NCBI RefSeq assembly: GCF_046244385.1
Contig: NZ_CP176366.1
Coordinates: forward strand, 1,922,001-1,986,000
Length of the DNA: 64,000 bases
Reading direction: 5' to 3'
Origin: Methanospirillum stamsii
GTDB taxonomy: Archaea > Halobacteriota > Methanomicrobia > Methanomicrobiales > Methanospirillaceae
Under the pieces are notes generated by a model. It did not search any database. It was not told the DNA's origin and worked only from the letters and a program-made list of their open reading frames with translations. A program made the translations under genes and the position numbers. Below, one piece after another: positions 54,590 through 62,632 of the stretch. Within the stretch, counting starts at the first letter, position 1, and every line of letters starts with the position of its first letter.

Positions 54590-54950
54590 GAAAGAGATCA
54601 TCCGGGGAGTTCGCCCCTGCGACCGTCACCCCCCTTGATGCCCAGAGCTGGGCATCATCCCCCTCTGCCAAGCCCATCGGGGGATACCTCGAAAAACCCT
54701 CACGTCCGGCTGTAAAGGACAGCCGGGGTTCGTCGCTCGCACCTTGGGTCCCGGAGCCGGGTCCCATGCAAACGTTTTTCTGCGGGAAGATCCACCGGGA
54801 GCCCGGTGGTGACCGGTTGAAGCCTCCTGTCGTCGAACAGATCCCCGGTCCGATAGTTCGGGCATAAGTTGACTCTCCCGACCGGCAGGAGGGGAGGCCG
54901 TCCGGCAGGTCAACCGATGCCCTCTACTCCGCTGGGAGCCCAGCGGGGAA
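54590..54950 (-). ncRNA. Structured segment D, mosaic of A-like and C-like parts
   Basis: Read leftward: an A-like half (CCGCTGG-GCTC-CCAGCGG at 54946-54929 and the GGGCAT/GTTGAC stem near 54860-54925), then a C-like half: CCACCGG-GCTC-CCGGTGG (54809-54792), CGGCTGT-5-ACAGCCG (54725-54707), ATCCCCC/GGGGGAT around a GGGCTTGGC loop (54685-54657), GATGCCCA-GCTC-TGGGCATC (54656-54637). Two stems differ from C on both sides yet remain complementary. Confidence 0.55.
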
Positions 54951-54987
54951 CATCAATTAATTTTAGAGAGAAAAATAGAAATTTTTT

Positions 54988-55284
54988 TCATTCAACTACC
55001 CCAAACAAAGCCGCCTTTCTCCTCGGCCACTTATTAATCATATTCACCACCTGACGCCGGATAGCCAGGAACAACACTCCATTGACCGTAAACTTAACCG
55101 CTTTCCCGGGAGTAGAAAGATCCATCTCTCCGGAAGGAAGGATCGGGAACGGTTCAACCCCTCCACAGGTAAGGATCACATCTGCCTTTGTTACTCTTCC
55201 AATTTCTCCGGAGCCGTCAACAATGACAAGAATCTCATCGTTTTCTCCGGGTAATAATCTTCCAACTTTTAGATAACCGCTCAT
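54988..55284 (-). CDS. Small beta-rich protein of unknown function
   Basis: Start at 55284 (MSGYLKVGRLLPGENDEILV), about 98 residues. Strand-rich; GSGEIGRVTKADVILTCGG and a basic tail INKWPRRKAALFG. Overlaps the zinc-ribbon gene by 4 bp. No family recognised. Confidence 0.6.
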   Translation of the reverse strand: MSGYLKVGRLLPGENDEILVIVDGSGEIGRVTKADVILTCGGVEPFPILPSGEMDLSTPGKAVKFTVNGVLFLAIRRQVVNMINKWPRRKAALFGVVE

Positions 55285-55538
55285 CCTTGTTTCCACAGTT
55301 TATTATGTTCAGACTTTCGGGGGAAAGGAACATGGAACACCAAACCGCAGTTGTAACAATGATAATGGGGAGCAGGCTGATCCAATACCCAGGACCGGCC
55401 ACTCATCCACACGATACCACCAAGACAGCAGCGAGGACATACAAGCTCCGGAACCAAATTATCATTATACCGTCCGAAAGGAGGGAGAAAGGATCTAAGA
55501 CCGGAGAGCCGCCAGTATCCCAGGTTGAAAATCCCCAT
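55281..55538 (-). CDS. Small zinc-ribbon protein
   Basis: Start at 55538 (MGIFNLGYWRLSG) or 55565. Zinc pairs LVCPRCCLGG and YHCYNCGLVFH. About 85 residues. Overlaps the glutaredoxin gene end. Function unknown. Confidence 0.65.
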   Translation of the reverse strand: MGIFNLGYWRLSGLRSFLPPFGRYNDNLVPELVCPRCCLGGIVWMSGRSWVLDQPAPHYHCYNCGLVFHVPFPRKSEHNKLWKQG

Positions 55539-55752
55539 CTTCGGATAGGATCTCTTTGAACTCATACGCCCGTTTTCCTATCAACAAAACCGGTGCCTCT
55601 CTGGCGAAACACCCAAGAACCCGGAGATCAACCATGCTCATTTTATCCTGCATGTCTCGCTCTTCGTATTCGATACCGGCTTCGGTTAATTTTTCTTTAA
55701 GCCGTTCACAATTCGGGCAGACTTCAAGAGTAAATACAACCGGCTTCATCAA
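55495..55752 (-). CDS. Glutaredoxin-like protein
   Basis: 85 residues with the thioredoxin-fold N-terminus VVFTLEVCPNCERLKEKL (active-site CPNC) and a cis-Pro-like EAPVLLIG near residue 54. Likely a dithiol/disulfide exchanger; small glutaredoxins are common in viruses and plasmids, often tied to ribonucleotide reduction. 4-bp overlap with the upstream gene. Confidence 0.78.
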   Translation of the reverse strand: MMKPVVFTLEVCPNCERLKEKLTEAGIEYEERDMQDKMSMVDLRVLGCFAREAPVLLIGKRAYEFKEILSEDGDFQPGILAALRS

Positions 55753-56063
55753 TCATTCCTCCGGACCGGACAGACCCCATAAGTTTTATCTCCAACCTGC
55801 AGGCAGATCAGATCCCCAACATCATCACTCTTATTTGGATTATCATCTGACATTTTCCAAAAACTCATTTTGATATCTCCCATATCTTTTTTCGGGAAAT
55901 CCCCTTCGTGTCTCTTGACAATCTCTTGTAAAAATTCGAGGAGAACCGCACCATCAAACCAACCGGATGATGTTTGTTCTATCATCCGATTGGTAAACGG
56001 GCCAACCACTCCGCCAACTCCGACCATTTTCTGTAAACAAAAATCCTCAATCATTAAACTCAT
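55749..56063 (-). CDS. Small protein of unknown function
   Basis: 104 residues, starting MSLMIEDFCLQKMVGVGGVVG; acidic middle (DDNPNKSDDVGDL). Overlaps both neighbours by 4 bp. No family recognised. Confidence 0.6.
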   Translation of the reverse strand: MSLMIEDFCLQKMVGVGGVVGPFTNRMIEQTSSGWFDGAVLLEFLQEIVKRHEGDFPKKDMGDIKMSFWKMSDDNPNKSDDVGDLICLQVGDKTYGVCPVRRND

Positions 56064-56299
56064 AATTTCAATCCCCTATCCAGTGGACATGATGAAGCCT
56101 GAAAAGTCCCATCGGGCAGCGTGTGGAACGTGTGATTTTGCTTGTTAATCGCACAAAAATAATAATTTGGACTGTATTGTAGGTGCGAACATTTAATCCA
56201 GTATTTTTTAAGTCCGCCGCAATCTTGAGGGATGGCAACACAACTGATACATTTTCGACCACCTTTTTTTATCTTCTCATAACTTTTCTTAACCTTCAC
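56060..56299 (-). CDS. Small cysteine/histidine-rich protein
   Basis: Start probably GTG at 56299 (VKVKKSYEKIKKGGRKC), overlapping the end of the primase gene; the longer frame to 56338 is less likely. About 79 residues with CISC, CGG, KCSHL, YYFC and SSCP, a plausible zinc protein. Restriction or RNA-binding relatives cannot be named. Confidence 0.55.
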   Translation of the reverse strand: MKVKKSYEKIKKGGRKCISCVAIPQDCGGLKKYWIKCSHLQYSPNYYFCAINKQNHTFHTLPDGTFQASSCPLDRGLKL

Positions 56300-59200
56300 A
56301 CGCTCATCCCCTGTCTCTCCTGTTCCCGGGAAAAGCAATTATCACACAATCCGAGGTAGTTTTCCTTATCGTACCATTTCATCTCATTCTGATGACAGAC
56401 ATCACAACGCCCACGGGGGCCATTGGTCCGGACCATTCCGGAAATGTTCACCGTCCCGGGTAAAACGGTGAAGGTCTTACTGATTTTATCCCTGGCCTTG
56501 TCCCGGCACTTCTGGCAAATCTTCCGGGTAGTAAACCGTTTCTCTTCTTTCATGGCCGGAGTGACTTTCTCAGTATATTGAACCCATTTACCACCACAGA
56601 CCGCACAGGGTCCGGACCATACCCCATTGATAGGGGTGTAGTCATCCGGATCAATCTGAGATAGTGCTACCCGCTCAACTGGCGGAACCGGCGGGGTAGT
56701 GGCGGATACTGGCGGAACACTTCCGCCTATTAAACCATCGCTGTTTTTTGAATCTGCCGGAGAAGAAGAGCCTGATGAGATATTTTGATCCATGGTGGCG
56801 GAAAGGCGGAAAGTTTCCGGTGCAGAGTCATACATGATCGCTGGTTCGTGTGTGCTCTGTAAATTCTCATCTTTCCGCTCATTATAATAAAAATTATTTT
56901 TATTATTGTTTTTAGTAGAATCGTCCTCAATCTGGTCGCCGTTATGCGGCGGAAGACTTCCGCCACCCTTCCGCCCACTTCCGCCACTTCCGCCGGTATC
57001 ATCATCATGGTCATTGCTCCGGTCTAACCAACACCCACCACCGGAAGCCCAGGCAGTATAACGGTCATGATCCCAATAGTATACCTTCTGCCTTCGGCTG
57101 GTGCCTCCGTTTTCTGAAGTATCTGTCCGGTCAAGAACAGATATAGCCGGGCACTTTTCAAGGAGTCCGGAGTAATGAGCCTGATGACTAGACCCACCAT
57201 TCAGAAGTTTTCTGATGGCATTGTATGACTTATCCGGAAGAAGATCCCGAAGTTCTGTTACAGTGAATTCATACCGGTGTGTTTTCTCTATGGCCTGAAT
57301 CAGTTCAGACTCTGACCGGGTAAGCTTCGACATCTGCCCACCGGACTCACCATTAAGAGCCTGATACATCTGACAGGCGATCTTGAAATCATCAGTCGTG
57401 GCATGAATCACCCGGCCAACTTTAAGCTCAGTCTCCTCTCGCTGGTACTGGTGGATGATTGCTATCGACTTCACCAAGTCCAGGAGCATACCCGGGTTTC
57501 TCCGGTTCGCTACAGACGAGAACCTAATCTGTTCAGCGTAGGGAATGACCACATGTGCCGGCAACAACTGTGCCCAGATATGTTGACAGACGATCATCTC
57601 ATCCCGGACATGTTCGGTTTCATCCGGAAGTTGAGCCGCCGCGAAGAGTTCGCGGGTCAATACTTTTTCGTCCTGCTCCGGACTGTCATCAATCCAGCAG
57701 GTAAGCATGCGATTCCACACCTGATCGTCTCCGGTCCCGTCCATCTTGGCAACCCACCAGACACACCGTTCAGGAATGACACAGGTCTGCCCTTTCCGGT
57801 CTTTGTTCACCGTCCGGTAGATGAACGGTTTCTTAAACGAGGTGGTAACTCCCTTAAGTGTCTCCTGCATCTGTTCGGAGAGAGAAATATCATCAAGACA
57901 GATAGCAGAACCCGCCCGGAGATCCTCCGCATAGAAGAGTGCCTTATCTGATAATCTCCCATCGAGGCGGTATTCTTTCGGGATGTGCTGAATCATCGTA
58001 TCGAAAGCGTGAGACTTTCCTTTTCCTGACTCCCCGGTCACCAGAACATGAAGGCCGTTCGAGTTGATGACCGACCGGGACGCAAATGACATAATCAGGC
58101 ACCGGGCGACAACCTCATCACCCTCATGGTCAGCCGCGAAGGAATCGAGGATATATTGTATGGGATCTCCTTCCCGGAGCACCCGGGCAGCTTCAGCCGT
58201 GTGATCGACCATTTTGTTAACGTCAACAATATGATCTGATTCTGCTTCGTTTGCCGGACCACACCCTAGCGCCTCTCCAATTGCAGATTTAACCTCTGCC
58301 GGAACATTCCCGTAATACTCATTCTTAGATTGTGCCCGGGTCCTGGCGTCCTGTCTCCTCTTCTGGTCATATTCCTCGGAGGTCATCTGGCTCGGGCGTC
58401 GCTTCGCTCCGCCCTCGCGAACCCCCTCATACATCTCCCGGAGTTCTGCCCATCGCTGTTGTCCGGCGCCGCATGAGTTATGATGACATCCGGCAAATAT
58501 TGCACCACTACTAAACTGGATAGCATAGGCGCCGTCTTTGTGTGCTCCGGAAAATGGGCAGTCGTCCAGGACAAAGAGCCGGCCACCGGAGTATGATTTC
58601 TCTTCATACCCGATTCCATGAGATGAGAGCCAGTCGCTCAGGTCTATACTACCAGTCGTATCAGCCCCACTTATCCGACTAGTAGGATTTTTCTTACTTT
58701 CATCCTCTTTTTTGAGTGATGCCAGAAGCATCAGATCAGATACCGGAACCTGCCGGAACTCTTCCGGACAATCAAGAATTTCTGATCTCCGGTGCGGCCG
58801 ATCTTCGGTGTGATCTCCCTTCCTGGATACCGTCCCGTATAACTTCCAGATACGGGAGGCGTTATGATTCGCAGTATCCACGGATGATTTCTCATCGCTG
58901 AAAAACTGTGAAAGAGTGGTGAGACAATCCTTTACTAGTTCGGTTGACTCCTTATCATTCGGAAGGTCAATCCGGTATAGTAGATGCGCACCATTCCCGG
59001 AGTCGGCCAGTATCGGAGCCGGCCAGCCCATTTCAGAGAGGAACCCTTTGATCTTTGCTGCTTTGACTAAGGCCTCTCCATGCTCCATGTTCGAGGATGA
59101 GATCCCTGATGGCCGGGTAGGGTCGATATCAACCGGGAACCAGACCCGCCGGGTAATGTCCTGGTCGGATGTTGAAGCATCACTCTTCCCCTGTTTTGAA

Positions 59201-59427
59201 ACCCGATTTACCTTTCTGGCGAGTAAGGCCGGATTAACCGGGTTAAGGGTGAAGTAGATTCCTTTAAACTGTGGCGTTGAGTCAAGAGTTTCTGTATCAG
59301 CCGCGAGTTTTTCAAAGTCGTTATAGTACCCCGAGAACGTCCCCGTGTCGGAGAGTGCCCGGACCTCTACAACCTGACCGGATGAGAACAGGACCTTACA
59401 GGATTCGAGTATTTCAGCGGCACTCAT
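56296..59427 (-). CDS. PrimPol-helicase replication protein with zinc-ribbon tail
   Basis: 1,043 residues. The N-terminal ~220 residues look like an archaeo-eukaryotic primase: metal-binding WFPVDIDPTRPS near 105, ILADSGNGAHLLYRIDLP near 150, and HNASRIWKLYGT. A zinc-bearing linker (DDCPFSGAH..GCHHNSCG) follows. From about 420 a helicase/ATPase domain has Walker A VTGESGKGKSHAF near 466 and Walker B AICLDDIS near 520. After a low-complexity Gly/Ser/Asp-rich linker (about 790-900) the last ~140 residues hold two CxxC pairs (CAVCGGKW, CQKCRDK) and a second ribbon (RCDVCHQ, LCDNCF). Such proteins replicate archaeal plasmids and viruses. Primase, helicase and zinc tail in one chain is notable. 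Confidence 0.85.
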   Translation of the reverse strand: MSAAEILESCKVLFSSGQVVEVRALSDTGTFSGYYNDFEKLAADTETLDSTPQFKGIYFTLNPVNPALLARKVNRVSKQGKSDASTSDQDITRRVWFPVDIDPTRPSGISSSNMEHGEALVKAAKIKGFLSEMGWPAPILADSGNGAHLLYRIDLPNDKESTELVKDCLTTLSQFFSDEKSSVDTANHNASRIWKLYGTVSRKGDHTEDRPHRRSEILDCPEEFRQVPVSDLMLLASLKKEDESKKNPTSRISGADTTGSIDLSDWLSSHGIGYEEKSYSGGRLFVLDDCPFSGAHKDGAYAIQFSSGAIFAGCHHNSCGAGQQRWAELREMYEGVREGGAKRRPSQMTSEEYDQKRRQDARTRAQSKNEYYGNVPAEVKSAIGEALGCGPANEAESDHIVDVNKMVDHTAEAARVLREGDPIQYILDSFAADHEGDEVVARCLIMSFASRSVINSNGLHVLVTGESGKGKSHAFDTMIQHIPKEYRLDGRLSDKALFYAEDLRAGSAICLDDISLSEQMQETLKGVTTSFKKPFIYRTVNKDRKGQTCVIPERCVWWVAKMDGTGDDQVWNRMLTCWIDDSPEQDEKVLTRELFAAAQLPDETEHVRDEMIVCQHIWAQLLPAHVVIPYAEQIRFSSVANRRNPGMLLDLVKSIAIIHQYQREETELKVGRVIHATTDDFKIACQMYQALNGESGGQMSKLTRSESELIQAIEKTHRYEFTVTELRDLLPDKSYNAIRKLLNGGSSHQAHYSGLLEKCPAISVLDRTDTSENGGTSRRQKVYYWDHDRYTAWASGGGCWLDRSNDHDDDTGGSGGSGRKGGGSLPPHNGDQIEDDSTKNNNKNNFYYNERKDENLQSTHEPAIMYDSAPETFRLSATMDQNISSGSSSPADSKNSDGLIGGSVPPVSATTPPVPPVERVALSQIDPDDYTPINGVWSGPCAVCGGKWVQYTEKVTPAMKEEKRFTTRKICQKCRDKARDKISKTFTVLPGTVNISGMVRTNGPRGRCDVCHQNEMKWYDKENYLGLCDNCFSREQERQGMSV

Positions 59428-59660
59428 ACCAGTCCCCGTTTCATGTCGGTTGCCCGGGTTGCACTCGTATTATAGGATGATAAGGCCAGCATCGCCGCCC
59501 GGTCTGAATTCTCCCCTCGGGCACACAAAACCGCCTGCCCTGAAAAACCGCAATTCTCACAGAAACAGGTGAAGGTTTGCTCCCCCTGTCTGACCGGTTT
59601 TTTTGTAATCCGTATAGAATCGCGAGAATGACAGTTGGGGCATGGAATGATAGGGGTCAT
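59424..59660 (-). CDS. Zinc-ribbon protein
   Basis: 78 residues with IPCPNCHSRDSI and FCENCGFSG, a classical zinc ribbon; 4-bp overlaps on both sides. Possibly an accessory to the primase. Confidence 0.7.
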   Translation of the reverse strand: MTPIIPCPNCHSRDSIRITKKPVRQGEQTFTCFCENCGFSGQAVLCARGENSDRAAMLALSSYNTSATRATDMKRGLV

Positions 59661-59878
59661 TCATCCTCCGGTCGCCAACGCTGCGCCTTTCTATCCCAAC
59701 TGATCGCCGCATACTCCTGTATGGCTGAATCAGGCACGGCGTTTGTTGCTACAACCTCGCCTAATTTCAGCCCACAATTCGGGCACTGAAAATACCCGGA
59801 TTTATGAGATCTACCGCTCGGCTCAATTTTAAAAACCGCATGCCCGGAGCATCGCGGGCATGAATTCACGCCATTCAT
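59657..59878 (-). CDS. Zinc-ribbon protein
   Basis: Start at 59878 (MNGVNSCPRCSGHAVF) behind GGAGGTGATC, 73 residues; second pair FQCPNCGLKLGE. Resembles Lar/restriction-alleviation-type ribbons. Overlaps neighbours by 4 bp. Confidence 0.7.
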   Translation of the reverse strand: MNGVNSCPRCSGHAVFKIEPSGRSHKSGYFQCPNCGLKLGEVVATNAVPDSAIQEYAAISWDRKAQRWRPEDE

Positions 59879-60138
59879 GCGATCACCTCCGGGGAGACTA
59901 CCCATGCCCGGGTCCTCGATGAAGGAGAATACACCTCAAAATGGGCATCACAAATCCGGCTGATTTTCATGCTGATAGATTTTCGCTCCGGCCCCCGGGT
60001 TCTGGAAAAACCTAGATATGATTCGATGTTTTTTCGTGAGATTATCCGGGACCCATCCGGTTTTTGATTATACCAGTCGCGGACCACGGCCATTATCGCA
60101 GCCTCGGTGATTACATCCGCGGTGGTCATTCGATCCAC
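59875..60138 (-). CDS. Small DNA-binding-like protein
   Basis: 87 residues starting MDRMTTADVITEAAI (or MTTAD at 60129). SRKNIESYLGFSRTRGPERKSISMKIS looks like a winged helix recognition region. No family assigned. Confidence 0.55.
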   Translation of the reverse strand: MDRMTTADVITEAAIMAVVRDWYNQKPDGSRIISRKNIESYLGFSRTRGPERKSISMKISRICDAHFEVYSPSSRTRAWVVSPEVIA

Positions 60139-60404
60139 TCCTCACCCGTCGCGATTCGGAGAATATAATCGCGAACCTCTTTTGATACGATTTTTACCTG
60201 GGTTGGTCCGGGGAGATAATCGTATGAAATCATGTGTTCCCGGTTGCCCTGGCTGGAATCAATGATAGCAAGGAGAGCCGTTTTCCATAGTCCAGGAACC
60301 CGGAGCCGGATTAATTTCTCGGGAGTGTGTACGAAGAAATATTCAGGCGGGCTTGATCTCATTGGTCCGGTGCCATATTGCGGCATGTCTTCAGTCAATG
60401 ACAT
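60126..60404 (-). CDS. Small protein of unknown function
   Basis: Start at 60404 (MSLTEDMPQYGTGPMRSS), 92 residues, or MKRV at 60416. No recognised motif. 4-bp overlap downstream and 14-26 bp overlap upstream. Confidence 0.55.
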   Translation of the reverse strand: MSLTEDMPQYGTGPMRSSPPEYFFVHTPEKLIRLRVPGLWKTALLAIIDSSQGNREHMISYDYLPGPTQVKIVSKEVRDYILRIATGEEWIE

Positions 60405-60591
60405 CACCCTCTTCAACCGGAAAGATAGGTCTCATTCCTTCAATCAGGATACAAACCCAGATCGTCTCGCCATCGTCTAACCGGACTGGCCGGGCAGCAT
60501 TACAATGCACCCCTCTGCAATAGACAATAAACTGACCGGATGAAATGAACGGGCAAATTCGGCGTTTAATTGATTCATCAGCATATTTCAT
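60391..60591 (-). CDS. Small cysteine-bearing protein
   Basis: 66 residues, starting MKYADESIKRRICPF; cysteines at CPF, YCRGVHC and VCIL could bind metal. 4-bp overlap with the nuclease-like gene. Confidence 0.55.
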   Translation of the reverse strand: MKYADESIKRRICPFISSGQFIVYCRGVHCNAARPVRLDDGETIWVCILIEGMRPIFPVEEGDVID

Positions 60592-60941
60592 ACCGCATCA
60601 CCCCTAACCGCAGGGTCCCAATGTTCGATTGGGGCGGCTCCTCCTGCGCTTATCACCCACCGATCCCACCCGGGAGATCGACACAACCATAGCTGTAATT
60701 CACCTGGGCATGGCCCACTCGATAAACTCCGGGCTGCTAATCGAACATATCCCGAAAATGTCGTCAATCTGGATTTTTTAGATGAGTGCACCACCACGCA
60801 CAACACATGACCGGGTTTCCATGCAATTATATCAAAAAAATTTACGGGTTTGGCGATTCGTTCGGTTGAGTATCCGGCACCTGCTAAAATATGAATCGCC
60901 TCGCGAACCGCTGTACGTCCGGCTAGCCATCCGGTGCTCAT
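60588..60941 (-). CDS. Degenerate nuclease-fold protein
   Basis: 117 residues. WLAGRTAVREAIHILAGAGY, then FFDIIAWKPGHVLCVVVHSSKK resembles the D..VxVK core of Holliday-junction-resolvase-like and VRR nucleases, but the Glu-x-Lys is replaced by VHSSK, so catalysis is uncertain. Start ATG at 60941 behind GGAGG; stop overlaps the next ATG. Confidence 0.55.
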   Translation of the reverse strand: MSTGWLAGRTAVREAIHILAGAGYSTERIAKPVNFFDIIAWKPGHVLCVVVHSSKKSRLTTFSGYVRLAARSLSSGPCPGELQLWLCRSPGWDRWVISAGGAAPIEHWDPAVRGDAV

Positions 60942-61078
60942 ACATCCTCCAACCGTCGACGTGCAATATTTTTATCAACACAAAAATGAAATCTACACAT
61001 CACAGCCCCTGCAGCCATCCCTCGACGACCAATCAGTGAGATGTTCGGGGGCTCTAGTCTCGTTCGATTTTTTCGCAT
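60938..61078 (-). CDS. 46-residue basic protein
   Basis: ATG at 61078 behind GGTGG; TGA overlaps the next start (ATGA at 60941). Starts MRKNRTRLEPPNISLIGRRG and contains MCRFHFC; strongly basic end (ARRRLEDV). It begins inside the end of the previous gene. Coupled translation argues that it is real. Confidence 0.5.
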   Translation of the reverse strand: MRKNRTRLEPPNISLIGRRGMAAGAVMCRFHFCVDKNIARRRLEDV

Positions 61079-61209
61079 CGTACCACCGGTTTTTCATTCA
61101 TATTCATCACAATCGCTCCTTTTCTCTGTAGGAATTCACCAAGTCCGATGAATCCGGTTCGATTCTCGTACGCTTCGATAACGTCTGTTCTGACAAAATA
61201 TGGGGTCAT
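61054..61209 (-). CDS. 51-residue protein, first gene of replication operon
   Basis: ATG at 61209 behind GGGTGAT, stop at 61054. Starts MTPYFVRTDVIEAYENRTGF, ends CEKIERD. Too short for family assignment. An AT-rich promoter-like region (TTATATTATATGCC, near 61262-61277 on the minus strand) lies upstream; the operon then runs on through the primase. Confidence 0.55.
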   Translation of the reverse strand: MTPYFVRTDVIEAYENRTGFIGLGEFLQRKGAIVMNMNEKPVVRCEKIERD

Positions 61210-61350
61210 GATATCACCCGCCCAATTTACCATTTTTATTAGGCATTTATGAGGTGTGAAATTCGAGGCATATAATATAACCGCTCCTCATTTACAAAAT
61301 TTTTAAATAAAAAGGAAGCGAATGGCCCCTCCCCTAGACTGTATTTTTTT

Positions 61351-62589
61351 TTACATATTGATGCTCGCGCTAGTGGCCTTCTCCATCCGCGATTTCTGCT
61401 CTTGAAGAAATTCTGTTAGTAAGTCAACATTCTCCAACATCCATGCCTGAAAATCAGCGGTTGATGCAAGTTCCTTTTTGTCAAGCGGATGACTACAGAT
61501 ATGACAATATTTTGAAACCGGGCTGTTAATCTCGTGGCAATGAGGGCAGATTTTTGGTTCAATCTTCCCTTCAGTCACCTGGGTTGTTGTGTGCTCTATT
61601 CCATATAATTTGAAGATTTCCCGGTCAGTGTCATCTCCATTCAGATGGGCGTAATCTCGGAACATTTTTGTTTCGATGGTTCCCCACATCATCATTTTAA
61701 TAACCGATTCGCTCACTCCCTGTTGTAACAAATGGGTAATTCGGGAGTGTCGGAATAAATGTAGTGTAAAATGTCTCTCTATACCCGCTCGTTTCTGTAA
61801 TCGATCTAGTTGTCGGGAGATTGCTGCATGAGTCATCGGTTTCCCACGTTCATTCAGGAACACTAAGGAATCCCCGGATGGGTCGCCAGGATAAACAGAA
61901 CGCCACTTCGTAAGATACTCTTTCGACATAACCAGCCGGACATGGCGGGTTTTTTCGGTTTTGAATCTGACCGTTGCAACAATCCCGGTCCCATCGAAAG
62001 CCAGGTGTGACCATCGCATTTCTCCGATTTCCCCACATCGAAACCCCCCTTCATAGAGCGTCATAAACATCGCCCGGTCTCGGTCTGAACAGCACGCTTC
62101 GATTAGTGCTGTAATTTCTTCAGGGCTGATGAGATCGGCATCCGTTTTTGTTGATATTTTTGTAGGAGTTTTTATCGCCCGGATTTTTTTCTCCGGTAAA
62201 TTGGTTAGTTCTGAATCAATCATCCAAAGAAAAAACGATTTCAGGATTTGAACAAGGTCGGCTTTAGTGTTCTGGGAATATTGTTCTCCCTTCAATGTCT
62301 CCCCGGTTTTTATGGAGTTGACCGCTGTATAAATGGTTAAAACATCGGCATTGCGGAAGTCAGTTGTGAGAAACCTTCGGATAGTAACGAGACTGGATAT
62401 CAGTTTGAGCAATCGTTTTGAGCTTATACGACTTACAACCGTTCTCTCTGCCAGGTATGCCCGGATAAGGGTTACATCATCCGGAGAGAGTTCGCCCCGT
62501 TCAAGGGCATTATTAAGGGTCCGTATTGGATAATCTTTCTTAAAGTTATGAAACCTGTCGTTATCTGTGTAGATAGTTTGCAGGGGCAT
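61351..62589 (-). CDS. Tyrosine site-specific integrase with zinc-ribbon tail
   Basis: 412 residues from the ATG at 62589 (MPLQTIYTDNDRFHNF); an earlier ATG at 62643 lies in the att arm, and a frame open to 62925 runs through structured segment E, so it is not preferred. The catalytic set is complete: Arg in GGFRCGEIGEM near 183, Lys in RFKTEKTRHVRL, HxxR in LHLFRHSRIT near 280, and Tyr in KMFRDYAHLNG near 311. The C-terminal CPHCHEINSPVSKYCHICSHPL is a zinc ribbon, unusual for integrases. It sits at the element's right end, reading away from the att site. Confidence 0.9.
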   Translation of the reverse strand: MPLQTIYTDNDRFHNFKKDYPIRTLNNALERGELSPDDVTLIRAYLAERTVVSRISSKRLLKLISSLVTIRRFLTTDFRNADVLTIYTAVNSIKTGETLKGEQYSQNTKADLVQILKSFFLWMIDSELTNLPEKKIRAIKTPTKISTKTDADLISPEEITALIEACCSDRDRAMFMTLYEGGFRCGEIGEMRWSHLAFDGTGIVATVRFKTEKTRHVRLVMSKEYLTKWRSVYPGDPSGDSLVFLNERGKPMTHAAISRQLDRLQKRAGIERHFTLHLFRHSRITHLLQQGVSESVIKMMMWGTIETKMFRDYAHLNGDDTDREIFKLYGIEHTTTQVTEGKIEPKICPHCHEINSPVSKYCHICSHPLDKKELASTADFQAWMLENVDLLTEFLQEQKSRMEKATSASINM

Positions 62590-62632
62590 CGGGGAAAAAA
62601 TAGGGGAGTGTACAAGATAAATATTCGGAAGA

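Noticed and set aside
54626..54913. 95-residue frame on the minus strand through segment D, partly equal to frames at 48460 and 52105
   Set aside because: The shared residues only reflect DNA similarity of the structured repeats; stem changes between copies preserve pairing, not protein sequence.
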